A DNA stretch of 13,775 bases from an uncultured Phycisphaerae bacterium. Its GTDB lineage: Bacteria > Planctomycetota > Phycisphaerae > Phycisphaerales > SM1A02. The stretch lies in the NCBI GenBank assembly GCA_937899935.1, contig CALCOW010000053.1, positions 1 through 13,775 of the forward strand. The letters are read 5' to 3'. Position 1 is the stretch's first letter. Each line of letters opens with the position of its first letter. Of the stretch, positions 6,998 through 13,775 are shown one piece after another. The notes under the pieces were generated by a model. The model was not told the origin of the DNA. It did no database searches and saw only the letters and a list, made by a program, of their open reading frames with translations. A program made the translations under genes and the position numbers.

Positions 6998-9970
6998 ATG
7001 ACAGAGGTTGTCTATCGCGTTGAGGTTCGACCCCGTTCGTCCAGCGGTGATGCACGAGGTGAGGCGGTCTATCGCCAGGTTTCATCTTCATCGCCGGAGT
7101 GTGTCCCACAGCAGATCAATACCGCCAGTGTTTTTCTTGTTCAAGGCGCACTTACAACTGCTCAGATGCAGCGCATTGCAGATGAGATTTTGGCTGATCC
7201 AGTCACTGAAGTTGCAACGCTTTTTGCACCAGGTGATTCAGCCGCATCGGAGTCTGTTAACGAAGATGAACATGCCACGGTCAGTGAGATCGAAGTGCAC
7301 CCGTTGCCAGGGGTCATGGATCCAGATGCACAAGCAGTTGAGCTAGCTATTGCGTCTCTGCTTGACCAAGGTGTGGCAGTACGTACGGGGCGTCGCTTTG
7401 AATTAGTTGGACTTTCAGAAACAGAGGCGCACTCAATTGCTGTGCGGTGTTTAGCTAATCCAGTGATTCATGCGGTTCATACACATCGATATCACCCTGA
7501 GATCTTTGCTTCCGGCGCACCATATGAGTTAGCAGTCAATCATGTTGCGATCAGTACACTGGATGAACAATCGCTCTTGGCACTTTCTAGAGAAGCACAT
7601 CTGTTTCTTAGCCTTGACGAGATGAAGGCAATTCAACAGGCTTATAAACAGCGTGGCATTGAACCACGCGAAATAGAGCTAGAGACACTGGCTCAGACAT
7701 GGTCAGAACACTGTGTACATAAGACGTTGAAGTCAATCGTTCGTTATGAAGGGGCCATGCCTGGCACGAAGGTACGACCCGGACACACCATCGAAGATGA
7801 TGGCGCTATCGTGATTGACAATCTACTGAAATCCACAGTGGCAGCAGCGACACATGAACTGATTGATGAAGGCATTGACTGGTGCCTATCAGTTTTTGTT
7901 GATAATGCTGGAATAATTGCCTTTGATGAAGATCACGGTGTTTGTTTCAAAGTAGAGACTCATAATCACCCATCAGCTTTAGAACCTTATGGCGGTGCGG
8001 CGACTGGTATTGGTGGATGTATTCGAGACATTATTGGTACGGGATTAGCGGCCAAGCCAATTGCTGCAACCGACGTCTTTTGCGTTGCTCCACCAGATAC
8101 GCAAGATGTTCCCGCTGGTTGTTTGCCACCACGAAGAATACTTGAGCAGGTTGTGGGTGGGGTACGCGATTACGGCAATCGTATGGGTATACCAACGCTC
8201 AATGGAACCGTTTGGTTTGACCAGAACTACGTCGGCAATCCGCTGGTTTTTTGCGGTTGTGTCGGTGTCATGCCAAGAGACCGATGTGAGGGTGATGCGC
8301 AGCTGGGCGATCACATTATTGCCCTTGGCGGACGAACAGGCCGAGATGGCATTCATGGGGCGACTTTTAGCTCGGCAGAGTTGACAGACTCGCATGCCGA
8401 CGAGTTCAGCCATGCGGTGCAAATTGGTAATGCAGTGACCGAAAAGCAGGTGCTAGATGCGATTTTAGAAGCTCGCGACAATCCGTCTGAGCAAGGTGGC
8501 TGCTTGTTTAGTGCTATTACAGACTGCGGTGCTGGTGGTTTTTCAAGCGCCGTCGGCGAGATGGGTGAGTTGATTGGCGCGACCGTTGATCTTGAACGTG
8601 CACCACTGAAATACGATGGTCTTACGCCAACGGAAATATGGATTTCAGAAGCGCAAGAACGAATGGTCTTGGCTGTACCTAAAAAGAATCTGGCACGCTT
8701 GCAGGAAATCTGTGACGCCAATGATGTCGAAATGTGTGACTTGGGCGTGTTTGGTAACCAGAATCGTGAGTTGATATTGCGATATCACAATACGGAAGTG
8801 GGGCGCCTGTCGATGCAGCTTTTGCATGAAGGTATTCCAAATACCGTTCGACACGCAAGTTGGTCAAAAAAAGAAGAAGAGGTAAGCGGCACGGCGTTCC
8901 GTCAACCGGACCATTTGGTGGATGACTTACGAACGCTGTTGAGTGATCTTAATGTTGCTAGTAAGCAGTGGATTATTCGTCAGTATGATCATGAGGTACA
9001 GGGTCGATCAGTTGTCAAGCCACTGGTTGGTCCCGATGGCAATGGTCCATCCGACGCCGCTGTCATCCGCCCAGTGGCGGGAAGTGATCGTGGCTTGGCG
9101 ATCGCTAATGGCCTTGCGGTTGGGTGGTCAAAAGATCCATACATGATGGCCTTGGCAGGTATCGATGAATGTGTTCGAAATCTCGTTTGTGTTGGCGCCG
9201 ATCCAGCACGCATTGCCATATTGGACAATTTTTGTTGGCCGAGTTGTGACGAGTCCGAGACCATGGGCAGTCTCGTCCATGCCGCTTGGGGTTGTTACGA
9301 CGCATCGAAGGCGTATCGCACACCCTTCATCTCAGGAAAAGATTCACTTCATAATCAATTTACCACTGAAGACGGTCGTACCATCCGCATTCCTGCAACA
9401 CTACTCATATCAGGGTTTTCACTTGTGCAGGATGTGACGTCTTGTGTCACCATGGATGCCAAGCGTGCGGGTCATTGCTTGATCATAGTGGGCCAGACAA
9501 CAACACAAATGGGTGGAAGCCGTGCTCTGGCGAGATGGCCGGATGCCTGGGCAGATACGTCGATTCCAGAAGTTGATCTTAAACAAGGTCCGGCAACAGC
9601 TCATGCGGTGTCTACTTTGATTACCAGTGGCGTTGTACATGCTGCTCATGATTGTTCTGACGGAGGACTACTTGTTGCGGCCGCTGAGATGGCCTTTGCT
9701 GGCGACATTGGGCTTCGCCTCGATGTGAGCGATTTGCCAATCGAAGGTACCCCGTCTCTGCACGAGCGTTTGTTCGCAGAAAACCCAAGTCGTTACTTGC
9801 TAGAAGTTGCACAAGAAGATCTTGATCGAGTCCAGACACATCTTGGTGATTTGCCATGGGCGGTCATAGGCAACTTTGATGAGACGACGGCGCTGAGTCT
9901 TTCGGATATCTCTTTCAATGTCGAGCTAAAGGAACTGCGTAGCGCTTGGCTGGCGCCGCTGGAATGGTGA
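6998..9970 (+). CDS. purL: FGAM synthase subunit PurL with PurS-like N-terminal region
   Basis: The enzyme converts FGAR, ATP and ammonia to FGAM, the fourth step of de novo purine synthesis. The 990 residues are longer than the small PurL (about 600-740) and shorter than the E. coli enzyme (about 1295), because there is no glutaminase domain at the end. Residues 1-80 and 97-166 look like two PurS-like units; the second has the typical VHPLPGVMDPDAQAVE start and CLANPVIHAV end. The catalytic core begins at about 205. Motifs are TWSEHCVHKT at 234-243, KVETHNHPSALEPYGGAATG at 318-337, GGRTGRDGIHGATFS at 444-458 and AITDCGAGGFSSAVGEMGE at 506-524, then the second half-site with LAVGWSKDPYMMA, GKDSLHNQF and AHDCSDGGLLVAAAEMA. 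The ribosome site before the ATG is weak. purQ follows after 7 bases and supplies the missing glutaminase. Confidence 0.96.
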   Translation: MTEVVYRVEVRPRSSSGDARGEAVYRQVSSSSPECVPQQINTASVFLVQGALTTAQMQRIADEILADPVTEVATLFAPGDSAASESVNEDEHATVSEIEVHPLPGVMDPDAQAVELAIASLLDQGVAVRTGRRFELVGLSETEAHSIAVRCLANPVIHAVHTHRYHPEIFASGAPYELAVNHVAISTLDEQSLLALSREAHLFLSLDEMKAIQQAYKQRGIEPREIELETLAQTWSEHCVHKTLKSIVRYEGAMPGTKVRPGHTIEDDGAIVIDNLLKSTVAAATHELIDEGIDWCLSVFVDNAGIIAFDEDHGVCFKVETHNHPSALEPYGGAATGIGGCIRDIIGTGLAAKPIAATDVFCVAPPDTQDVPAGCLPPRRILEQVVGGVRDYGNRMGIPTLNGTVWFDQNYVGNPLVFCGCVGVMPRDRCEGDAQLGDHIIALGGRTGRDGIHGATFSSAELTDSHADEFSHAVQIGNAVTEKQVLDAILEARDNPSEQGGCLFSAITDCGAGGFSSAVGEMGELIGATVDLERAPLKYDGLTPTEIWISEAQERMVLAVPKKNLARLQEICDANDVEMCDLGVFGNQNRELILRYHNTEVGRLSMQLLHEGIPNTVRHASWSKKEEEVSGTAFRQPDHLVDDLRTLLSDLNVASKQWIIRQYDHEVQGRSVVKPLVGPDGNGPSDAAVIRPVAGSDRGLAIANGLAVGWSKDPYMMALAGIDECVRNLVCVGADPARIAILDNFCWPSCDESETMGSLVHAAWGCYDASKAYRTPFISGKDSLHNQFTTEDGRTIRIPATLLISGFSLVQDVTSCVTMDAKRAGHCLIIVGQTTTQMGGSRALARWPDAWADTSIPEVDLKQGPATAHAVSTLITSGVVHAAHDCSDGGLLVAAAEMAFAGDIGLRLDVSDLPIEGTPSLHERLFAENPSRYLLEVAQEDLDRVQTHLGDLPWAVIGNFDETTALSLSDISFNVELKELRSAWLAPLEW

Positions 9971-9977
9971 AATAGCA

Positions 9978-10781
9978 GTGCTTCGAGCATTAATTGTGAC
10001 AACAGCTGGGATCAACTGCGACCAAGAACTGGCCGAAGCTTTTCAGTTGGTTGGCGCTGAACCTCACTTTCTACATCTCAAGACACTATTAGCTAAACCG
10101 AAACGCATTGAACAGTTTGAGTTAATCGGACTGCCTGGTGGCTTTAGTTACGGTGATGCTGTGGCGGCGGGTCGTATTGCCGCCCAGCTGATGCGTCGTG
10201 AACTTTATCCAGCGTTTGTGAAGGCGGTCGAGCGAGGTGTGCCAATCATTGCGCCATGCAATGGTTTTCAGATCGCTGTGCAAATGGGTTTATTGCCTGG
10301 CCCAGCGACTGGAGAGCCATGGCCCTCTGTGGCGCCGCAGCCAATCGTTGCATTGGGTGATAACCAATCCGCAAGGATTATCGATAAGTGGGTTGAGGTG
10401 CAGGTTCCTTCGCAGACACGCTGCGTTTGGACGGCGGGTTTGTCAGCTGATTCACACTTGCAGCTACTTCCAATCGCACATGGTGAGGGCCGTTTCATGG
10501 CCACCTCACCGAGCGTCGTCCAGGGGCTTGAAAGTGCTGGGCAAATTGCCATTCGTTATGCCGACCATGACAACCCAAATGGCTCAACAGACAATATTGC
10601 TGGTATCTGCGATGCCTCCGGCTTGGTATTGGGTCTAATGCCCCATCCCGAGCGATATACAGTTTGGGAACATCACCCAACATGGACAAGACTTCCTCAA
10701 TCGATTCGACGAAGTCAACCATTTGGTATTCAGATGTTTGAAAAGGCGGCTGAGCATGCACGATCTGCTGCAGTGCTCTAG
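9978..10781 (+). CDS. purQ: FGAM synthase glutaminase subunit PurQ
   Basis: PurQ is a class I glutamine amidotransferase. It hydrolyses glutamine and passes ammonia to PurL. The 267 residues start with LRALIVTTAGINCDQEL, a slightly altered form of the usual PGTNCD phrase. The nucleophile Cys94 lies in APCNGFQIAVQ, and His223 and Glu225 lie in LGLMPHPERY, completing the triad. LPGGFSYGDAVAAGRIAA at 52-69 is the typical PurQ oxyanion region. The start is GTG at 9978, only 7 bases after the purL stop and without a clear ribosome site, which suggests that its translation depends on purL. The 267-residue length fits the longer PurQ type rather than the shorter Bacillus type (about 227). Confidence 0.96.
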   Translation: MLRALIVTTAGINCDQELAEAFQLVGAEPHFLHLKTLLAKPKRIEQFELIGLPGGFSYGDAVAAGRIAAQLMRRELYPAFVKAVERGVPIIAPCNGFQIAVQMGLLPGPATGEPWPSVAPQPIVALGDNQSARIIDKWVEVQVPSQTRCVWTAGLSADSHLQLLPIAHGEGRFMATSPSVVQGLESAGQIAIRYADHDNPNGSTDNIAGICDASGLVLGLMPHPERYTVWEHHPTWTRLPQSIRRSQPFGIQMFEKAAEHARSAAVL

Positions 10782-10797
10782 GTATTTCAAAAATAAA

Positions 10798-10825
10798 ATG
10801 ATACAACTATTGTGATGGGTATCAT
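10798..10825. repeat. 7-bp inverted repeat between purQ and the zinc-ribbon gene
   Basis: ATGATAC at 10798-10804 and GTATCAT at 10819-10825 are exact reverse complements with a 14-base loop. They fill most of the 56-base gap. The element could be an operator or a weak attenuating hairpin before the next start codon. It has no T run and is AT-rich, so I do not call it a terminator. Confidence 0.25.
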
Positions 10826-10837
10826 GATTGATATTTG

Positions 10838-11782
10838 ATGTCTGACCGAAAGCATTCACCTCTCGACCCTCGCTTGGCTGGTCGTACTGACCACGCAGGA
10901 CATCGATGGCGAGTGTGCCCCGCCTGTAACTATGATTTGCGCGGTGCACCGGAACGCAGTTGTTGTTCTGAGTGCGGCTTACCAATCGAAATACCAATCG
11001 GCAAGATTGATGATGCACTTTCTCTGATGCCAATGTCGGTCATTAAGAGATTTCGCCTTGGCGCATGGACATCGATCGTAGGCATGCTCCTTCTTGCGCT
11101 TGGCGTGTTGTACCTTTTTCAATGGAACTACCCCATATTGGCTGGGAGCTTCACTCTGGCCGGCTATGGGTTTTGGCTATGCGGCGCTTGGTTCTTGACA
11201 CCAGAATTGAAACTTCCTCAAGGCGCCTGGCGAGGTTTCACGGGCACAAGTCGTATCAGAATGCTTGGCCGTTGGTTACAGGTGGCTTGGTTGCCGTTCG
11301 GTGGTCTCATCCTGTGTGCATTGATAGCGACGCAATCTGGAGCGGTACCAAAATGGGCAGAGAGCTTTGTCATCTATTGGTGGATTGTGATGCTTTTGAC
11401 TTTGTTGACGAGTCTTATAGGCCTTCTCTTTGAAGGTATTTTGCTCTGTGAGCTAGCAGACTGGGTGCGAGATCGCTTTGCAAAACAGTGCCTCGGTGTG
11501 GGGTTGGTGGGACTGATCATTACTTCCTTGGCGATACTGATCGGAAACACATTTGCACCAATTGTCGCGTTCGCTCTTATGATCTGGTTTGTGAGTGCCG
11601 GTTCGTTTGGACTTGGTTTCATCCTGTTGGGTATGGCAATTAGCCATTCTGTACGTCATGCAAGGGAGCACCAAGGCCGAATTCGGCGACGGCGCGAGCG
11701 AAGTGATCAATTTTATGGTGGAATGATCGATCGTATCCGAAAGGCGGATGCCGCTTCAGAGCAAATTGATCGTGAGGAGTAA
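10838..11782 (+). CDS. Zinc-ribbon multi-pass membrane protein of unknown function
   Basis: The 314-residue product has a cytoplasmic-looking N-terminus with a four-cysteine zinc ribbon: Cys27 and Cys30 (CPACNYDLRG) and Cys43 and Cys46 (CSECG). The CPxCxYDLRG...CxECG signature is common in membrane proteins of Phycisphaerae and related planctomycetes. After it come hydrophobic segments at about 75-95, 100-120, 145-165, 178-205, 218-240 and 243-270, suggesting six membrane spans. The tail at about 275-314 is highly charged (an RIRRRRERSD run, then a Glu/Asp-rich end). I chose the ATG at 10838; a TTG one codon before is a poorer start. No clear ribosome site is visible. The stop is 7 bases before the next gene, and its last codons hold that gene's ribosome site. 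I cannot assign a function. Confidence 0.85.
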   Translation: MSDRKHSPLDPRLAGRTDHAGHRWRVCPACNYDLRGAPERSCCSECGLPIEIPIGKIDDALSLMPMSVIKRFRLGAWTSIVGMLLLALGVLYLFQWNYPILAGSFTLAGYGFWLCGAWFLTPELKLPQGAWRGFTGTSRIRMLGRWLQVAWLPFGGLILCALIATQSGAVPKWAESFVIYWWIVMLLTLLTSLIGLLFEGILLCELADWVRDRFAKQCLGVGLVGLIITSLAILIGNTFAPIVAFALMIWFVSAGSFGLGFILLGMAISHSVRHAREHQGRIRRRRERSDQFYGGMIDRIRKADAASEQIDREE

Positions 11783-11789
11783 TCAAAAG

Positions 11790-12821
11790 ATGTCTGAACG
11801 GATCTTACGTTGTGGTGTTGTTGGAGTTGGCCGTATGGGCCAACATCACGCGCGTGTGTATTCACAGCGACCAGACGTTGAACTTGTCACAGTCTGCGAT
11901 GTCGATCTTGAGCGAGCTGAAGAAGTGACCAGTCAATGGGGCGGCGATCCGGTTGTTTCGGTTGATGAGTTGCTTGGAATGAAGCTTGACGCAGTCACCA
12001 TCGCGACACCAACGATTACGCATCGTTCATTGACCGAGCCACTGATGTCGGCGCAAGTTGCTTGCCTGATTGAAAAGCCACTGGCACCAGATGCCGAGGA
12101 AGCTTCAATACTGGTTGATGCGGCACAGCGCAGTGAAGCAGTTTTACAAGTAGGGCACATTGTGCGTTATGACCCGGTCATGCAAGCAATAAGAGAGACT
12201 GGATTTTCGAATCCACGTTTCATCGAAATGGATCGAATTAGCCCGATGACATTTCGGAGTATCGATGTCAGTGTGGTGCTTGACATGATGATCCATGATC
12301 TTGATTTGTTGCATTGGTTGATTGGTCAAGAGCCTGAGTCAATTCATGCAAGCGCTGTGAGTGTTCTGAGTCAAGCAGAAGATGTCTGTAACGCTAGACT
12401 GATCTATCAGAACCCAGAGCAAGAGTCAGGTTGTGTTGCAAATGTAACAGCCAGTCGCTTAGCGATGAAAACAGAACGTAAGATTCGTTTGATTTCAGAC
12501 GAGATGTACATTTCTGCCGATTTTGTTGAACGTCGTGGAACGGTAGTTCGCAAGACCGCCAATGCGGAGAAGATGGATCAAGTACGTGAAATGTTGGCTT
12601 CCGGTGAGGATCTCTCAGAGGTCAACTACCTGGACATCATTGAACTCGAGGAACTTGCGGTTGGCACCGCCGATGCACTGGAATCTGAGATCGATGATTT
12701 TCTGCAAAATGTAAGGCAAGGACGACGACCCGAGATCGATGCTTCAGCAGGACTAGCGGCAGTGCGCACCGCTGAACGCATCGTGGAGTCGGCAAGAGCT
12801 GCTGGCGCAAGAATGGTGTAA
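11790..12821 (+). CDS. Gfo/Idh/MocA-family oxidoreductase, resembles UDP-GlcNAc 3-dehydrogenase (GnnA-like)
   Basis: This 343-residue NAD(P)-dependent dehydrogenase has a Rossmann start, GVVGVGRMGQHHARVY at 9-24, the EKPLAP motif at 95-100 with catalytic Lys96, and MIHDLDLLHWL at 167-177 with the family His169 and Asp170. The middle section (VGHIVRYDPV at 121-130, NPRFIEMDRISPMTFRSIDVS at 141-161, NVTASRLAMKTERKIRL at 218-234, then a YISADF phrase at 240-245) is the pattern I know from GnnA and its relatives. Those enzymes oxidise UDP-GlcNAc at C3 so that lipid A can be built with amide-linked acyl chains. This fits a diderm planctomycete, but the partner aminotransferase and lpx genes are not in the window. 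The ATG at 11790 has GAGGAG 10 bases upstream, inside the end of the membrane-protein gene. A longer frame from 11748 would overlap that gene and adds non-family residues. Confidence 0.92.
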   Translation: MSERILRCGVVGVGRMGQHHARVYSQRPDVELVTVCDVDLERAEEVTSQWGGDPVVSVDELLGMKLDAVTIATPTITHRSLTEPLMSAQVACLIEKPLAPDAEEASILVDAAQRSEAVLQVGHIVRYDPVMQAIRETGFSNPRFIEMDRISPMTFRSIDVSVVLDMMIHDLDLLHWLIGQEPESIHASAVSVLSQAEDVCNARLIYQNPEQESGCVANVTASRLAMKTERKIRLISDEMYISADFVERRGTVVRKTANAEKMDQVREMLASGEDLSEVNYLDIIELEELAVGTADALESEIDDFLQNVRQGRRPEIDASAGLAAVRTAERIVESARAAGARMV

Positions 12822-12837
12822 TTCGATGATTAAACAA

Positions 12838-12868
12838 GTAAGGCCTCGCCGAGCAAGCGAGGCCTTAC
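12838..12868. terminator. Bidirectional terminator hairpin between convergent genes
   Basis: GTAAGGCCTCGC (12838-12849) and GCGAGGCCTTAC (12857-12868) form a perfect 12-bp GC-rich stem with a 7-base loop. The hairpin starts 17 bases after the oxidoreductase stop and faces the convergent dockerin-like gene. No true T tract follows on the plus strand. On the minus strand it runs into TTGTTTAATC. Its place between two converging genes makes terminator the best reading for both. Confidence 0.8.
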
Positions 12869-12904
12869 GAGGTTCTGTTGCCGTGTGGCAGCTAGTTAAT
12901 CAGG

Positions 12905-12939
12905 TTGGGAAAGCTGATTCCAGGTGTGCGCGTTCCCAA
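12905..12939 (-). terminator. Possible secondary hairpin just after the dockerin-like gene
   Basis: TTGGGAA at 12905-12911 and TTCCCAA at 12933-12939 are exact reverse complements with a 21-base loop, beginning 3 bases after the stop of the minus-strand gene. A competing 6-bp pair, AATCAG (12899-12904) with CTGATT (12914-12919), overlaps it. Either could assist termination of the minus-strand gene, but the long loop makes this uncertain. Confidence 0.25.
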
Positions 12940-12941
12940 GC

Positions 12942-13601
12942 TTAAGCGCCAGACAGCAACTGGCGTGGTGGCATGTTGCCGGAATGGTTCCAGAGCTGTT
13001 GGTAGAGTTGTAGTGCCTGTTGACCAAACAAACTACTACCTCGCATAGAGAGTGGCTGAGTTGCTGATTGGGTGAGTGATGGACTGGCTCCGGCGGTTAC
13101 GGTGTTTTGCATAGCCGTCGCCGAAAGTTCTTGCGTACTTTGGCCATAGTTGACAAGGAATTGTGAAAAGTCACTGAGTCCCACAATCCCATTGCCGTCG
13201 AGGTCGTAGGCCGCATTGGTGGAGCCTAGGTTCATCTCAATTCCTTCAGCGGTAATAGCTGCTTCTGAATGGTATCCCGTTCCACCATTAAGAAGGAATT
13301 GTGAAAAGTCATTGATGTCAACGATGCCATCAGCATTTAAGTCATAGGCGGAATCATTAGTACCAAATGCTGCAACCATACCCTCCATAGTGAGCATGGG
13401 CATGTTGTTGGTGTTGGGCGGTGCTGATGCTGCTGGTGTTGCTGGGATTCTCTTTGCTGCGGCTAAATTTGGATCTGCGCTAGTATTAATATGTGGTACT
13501 TGACCCTTTCTCGCCACCACCTGTGTCTGACTGTTTCGATAGCCAGTGTTCATGTTTGATGTTTGCTTGGGAATGTAGGCCATTGCTGAATCGACGCGCA
13601 T
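12942..13601 (-). CDS. Dockerin-like protein with two calcium-binding loops
   Basis: The 219-residue product has two dockerin/EF-hand type loops. The first is at 87-98 (Asp87, Asn89, Asp91, Gly92, Val94, Asp95, Asp98). The second is at 133-144 (Asp133, Asp135, Asn137, Gly138, Val140, Asp144). Each is followed by DFSQFL and preceded by a short helix ending in Ala-Tyr, so the units are duplicates spaced 46 residues apart. Such repeats bind calcium, and in cellulosomes they dock to cohesins; planctomycetes use similar modules in many exported proteins. Residues 20-70 are Asn/Thr/Ala/Pro-rich and look disordered, and the tail from about 155 is Gln/Ser-rich. There is no signal peptide or sorting signal. 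The start at 13601 has GGAG 8 bases upstream; a GTG at 13637 gives 12 more residues but no better start. The partner and role are unknown. Confidence 0.82.
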   Translation of the reverse strand: MRVDSAMAYIPKQTSNMNTGYRNSQTQVVARKGQVPHINTSADPNLAAAKRIPATPAASAPPNTNNMPMLTMEGMVAAFGTNDSAYDLNADGIVDINDFSQFLLNGGTGYHSEAAITAEGIEMNLGSTNAAYDLDGNGIVGLSDFSQFLVNYGQSTQELSATAMQNTVTAGASPSLTQSATQPLSMRGSSLFGQQALQLYQQLWNHSGNMPPRQLLSGA

Positions 13602-13704
13602 GAGAGTTGCTCCAATAAGAACGAGAGGTTCTTCCACTTCTTATGGCAAAACTCATACCGAACTAAAAGTGTCTCATGCGACCCACTGTGGCGACTTTAA
13701 GCTT

Positions 13705-13735
13705 GCGCCATTTTTGCAGGCGGCAAAAAGTGCGC
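13705..13735. repeat. Imperfect 13-base inverted repeat upstream of the dockerin-like gene
   Basis: GCGC-CA-TTTTTGC at 13705-13717 pairs with GCAAAAA-GT-GCGC at 13723-13735, with a 5-base loop and two adjacent mismatches. It lies about 105 bases upstream of the dockerin-like start. It may be an operator or the terminator of a gene beyond the right edge. The rest of 13602-13775 shows no coding frame that I would support. Confidence 0.3.
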
Positions 13736-13775
13736 CGGTGAAGCAGTCTTTAACAGCTGATTCTGCGCTACACTA

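Noticed and set aside
8045..8422. Antisense open frames inside purL (for example 8045-8422 and 8353-8721, minus)
   Set aside because: They overlap the catalytic core of purL, have no recognisable motif and no ribosome site worth noting.
10237..10638. 133-residue plus-strand open frame inside purQ
   Set aside because: It lies in another frame of purQ, and its composition (Arg, Ser, Trp, His-rich) is typical of a shadow frame.
1..13775. CRISPR array, tRNA, rRNA, transposon ends or phage genes
   Set aside because: I saw no evenly spaced direct repeats, no cloverleaf-like segment, no transposase or integrase motifs and no paired terminal repeats at a gene's edges.

Overview
The window looks like the chromosome of an uncultured planctomycete, most likely of the Phycisphaerae type. 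The clues are the four-cysteine CPxC-x-YDLRG zinc-ribbon membrane protein, a dockerin-like protein with two calcium loops, several exported helical proteins without an obvious family, and a PurS-like region fused to PurL while PurQ stays separate. Base composition looks moderate, near half G+C. All genes look like ordinary chromosomal genes. I see no transposase, integrase, CRISPR array, tRNA or rRNA. The lineage call is inference from protein style, not from a marker-gene comparison.

Layout. Bases 1-6809 form a block read entirely on the minus strand. In transcription order it holds rnhA (RNase HI), rpsL (S12), rpsG (S7), an exported protein of unknown function, a ThiF/MoeB-type adenylyltransferase, an exported S41 peptidase and, after a 324-base gap, a large exported helical protein that runs off the left edge. 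Bases 6998-12821 are read on the plus strand: purL (with a PurS-like N-terminal region), purQ, a zinc-ribbon membrane protein, and a Gfo/Idh/MocA oxidoreductase resembling the UDP-GlcNAc 3-dehydrogenases of lipid A synthesis. A perfect 12-bp hairpin at 12838-12868 separates this run from a convergent minus-strand gene for a small dockerin-like protein at the right edge.

How the genes work together. PurL and PurQ should form the FGAM synthase of purine synthesis, with PurQ supplying ammonia from glutamine. The S12 and S7 genes keep the usual rpsL-rpsG order, but fusA and tuf do not follow. Instead a compact set follows: the exported protein and the ThiF-like gene overlap by 4 bases, and the S41 peptidase starts 47 bases later. 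The zinc-ribbon membrane protein and the oxidoreductase are 7 bases apart and are probably translated together.

The points most worth a second look are these: arginine instead of lysine at S12 position 88, a known streptomycin-resistance position; a 45-residue internal repeat in the left-edge exported protein; the exported-protein/ThiF/S41 set behind the ribosomal genes; the possible lipid A role of the oxidoreductase; and several perfect inverted repeats outside the genes. I did not find a clearly new defence or mobile system.
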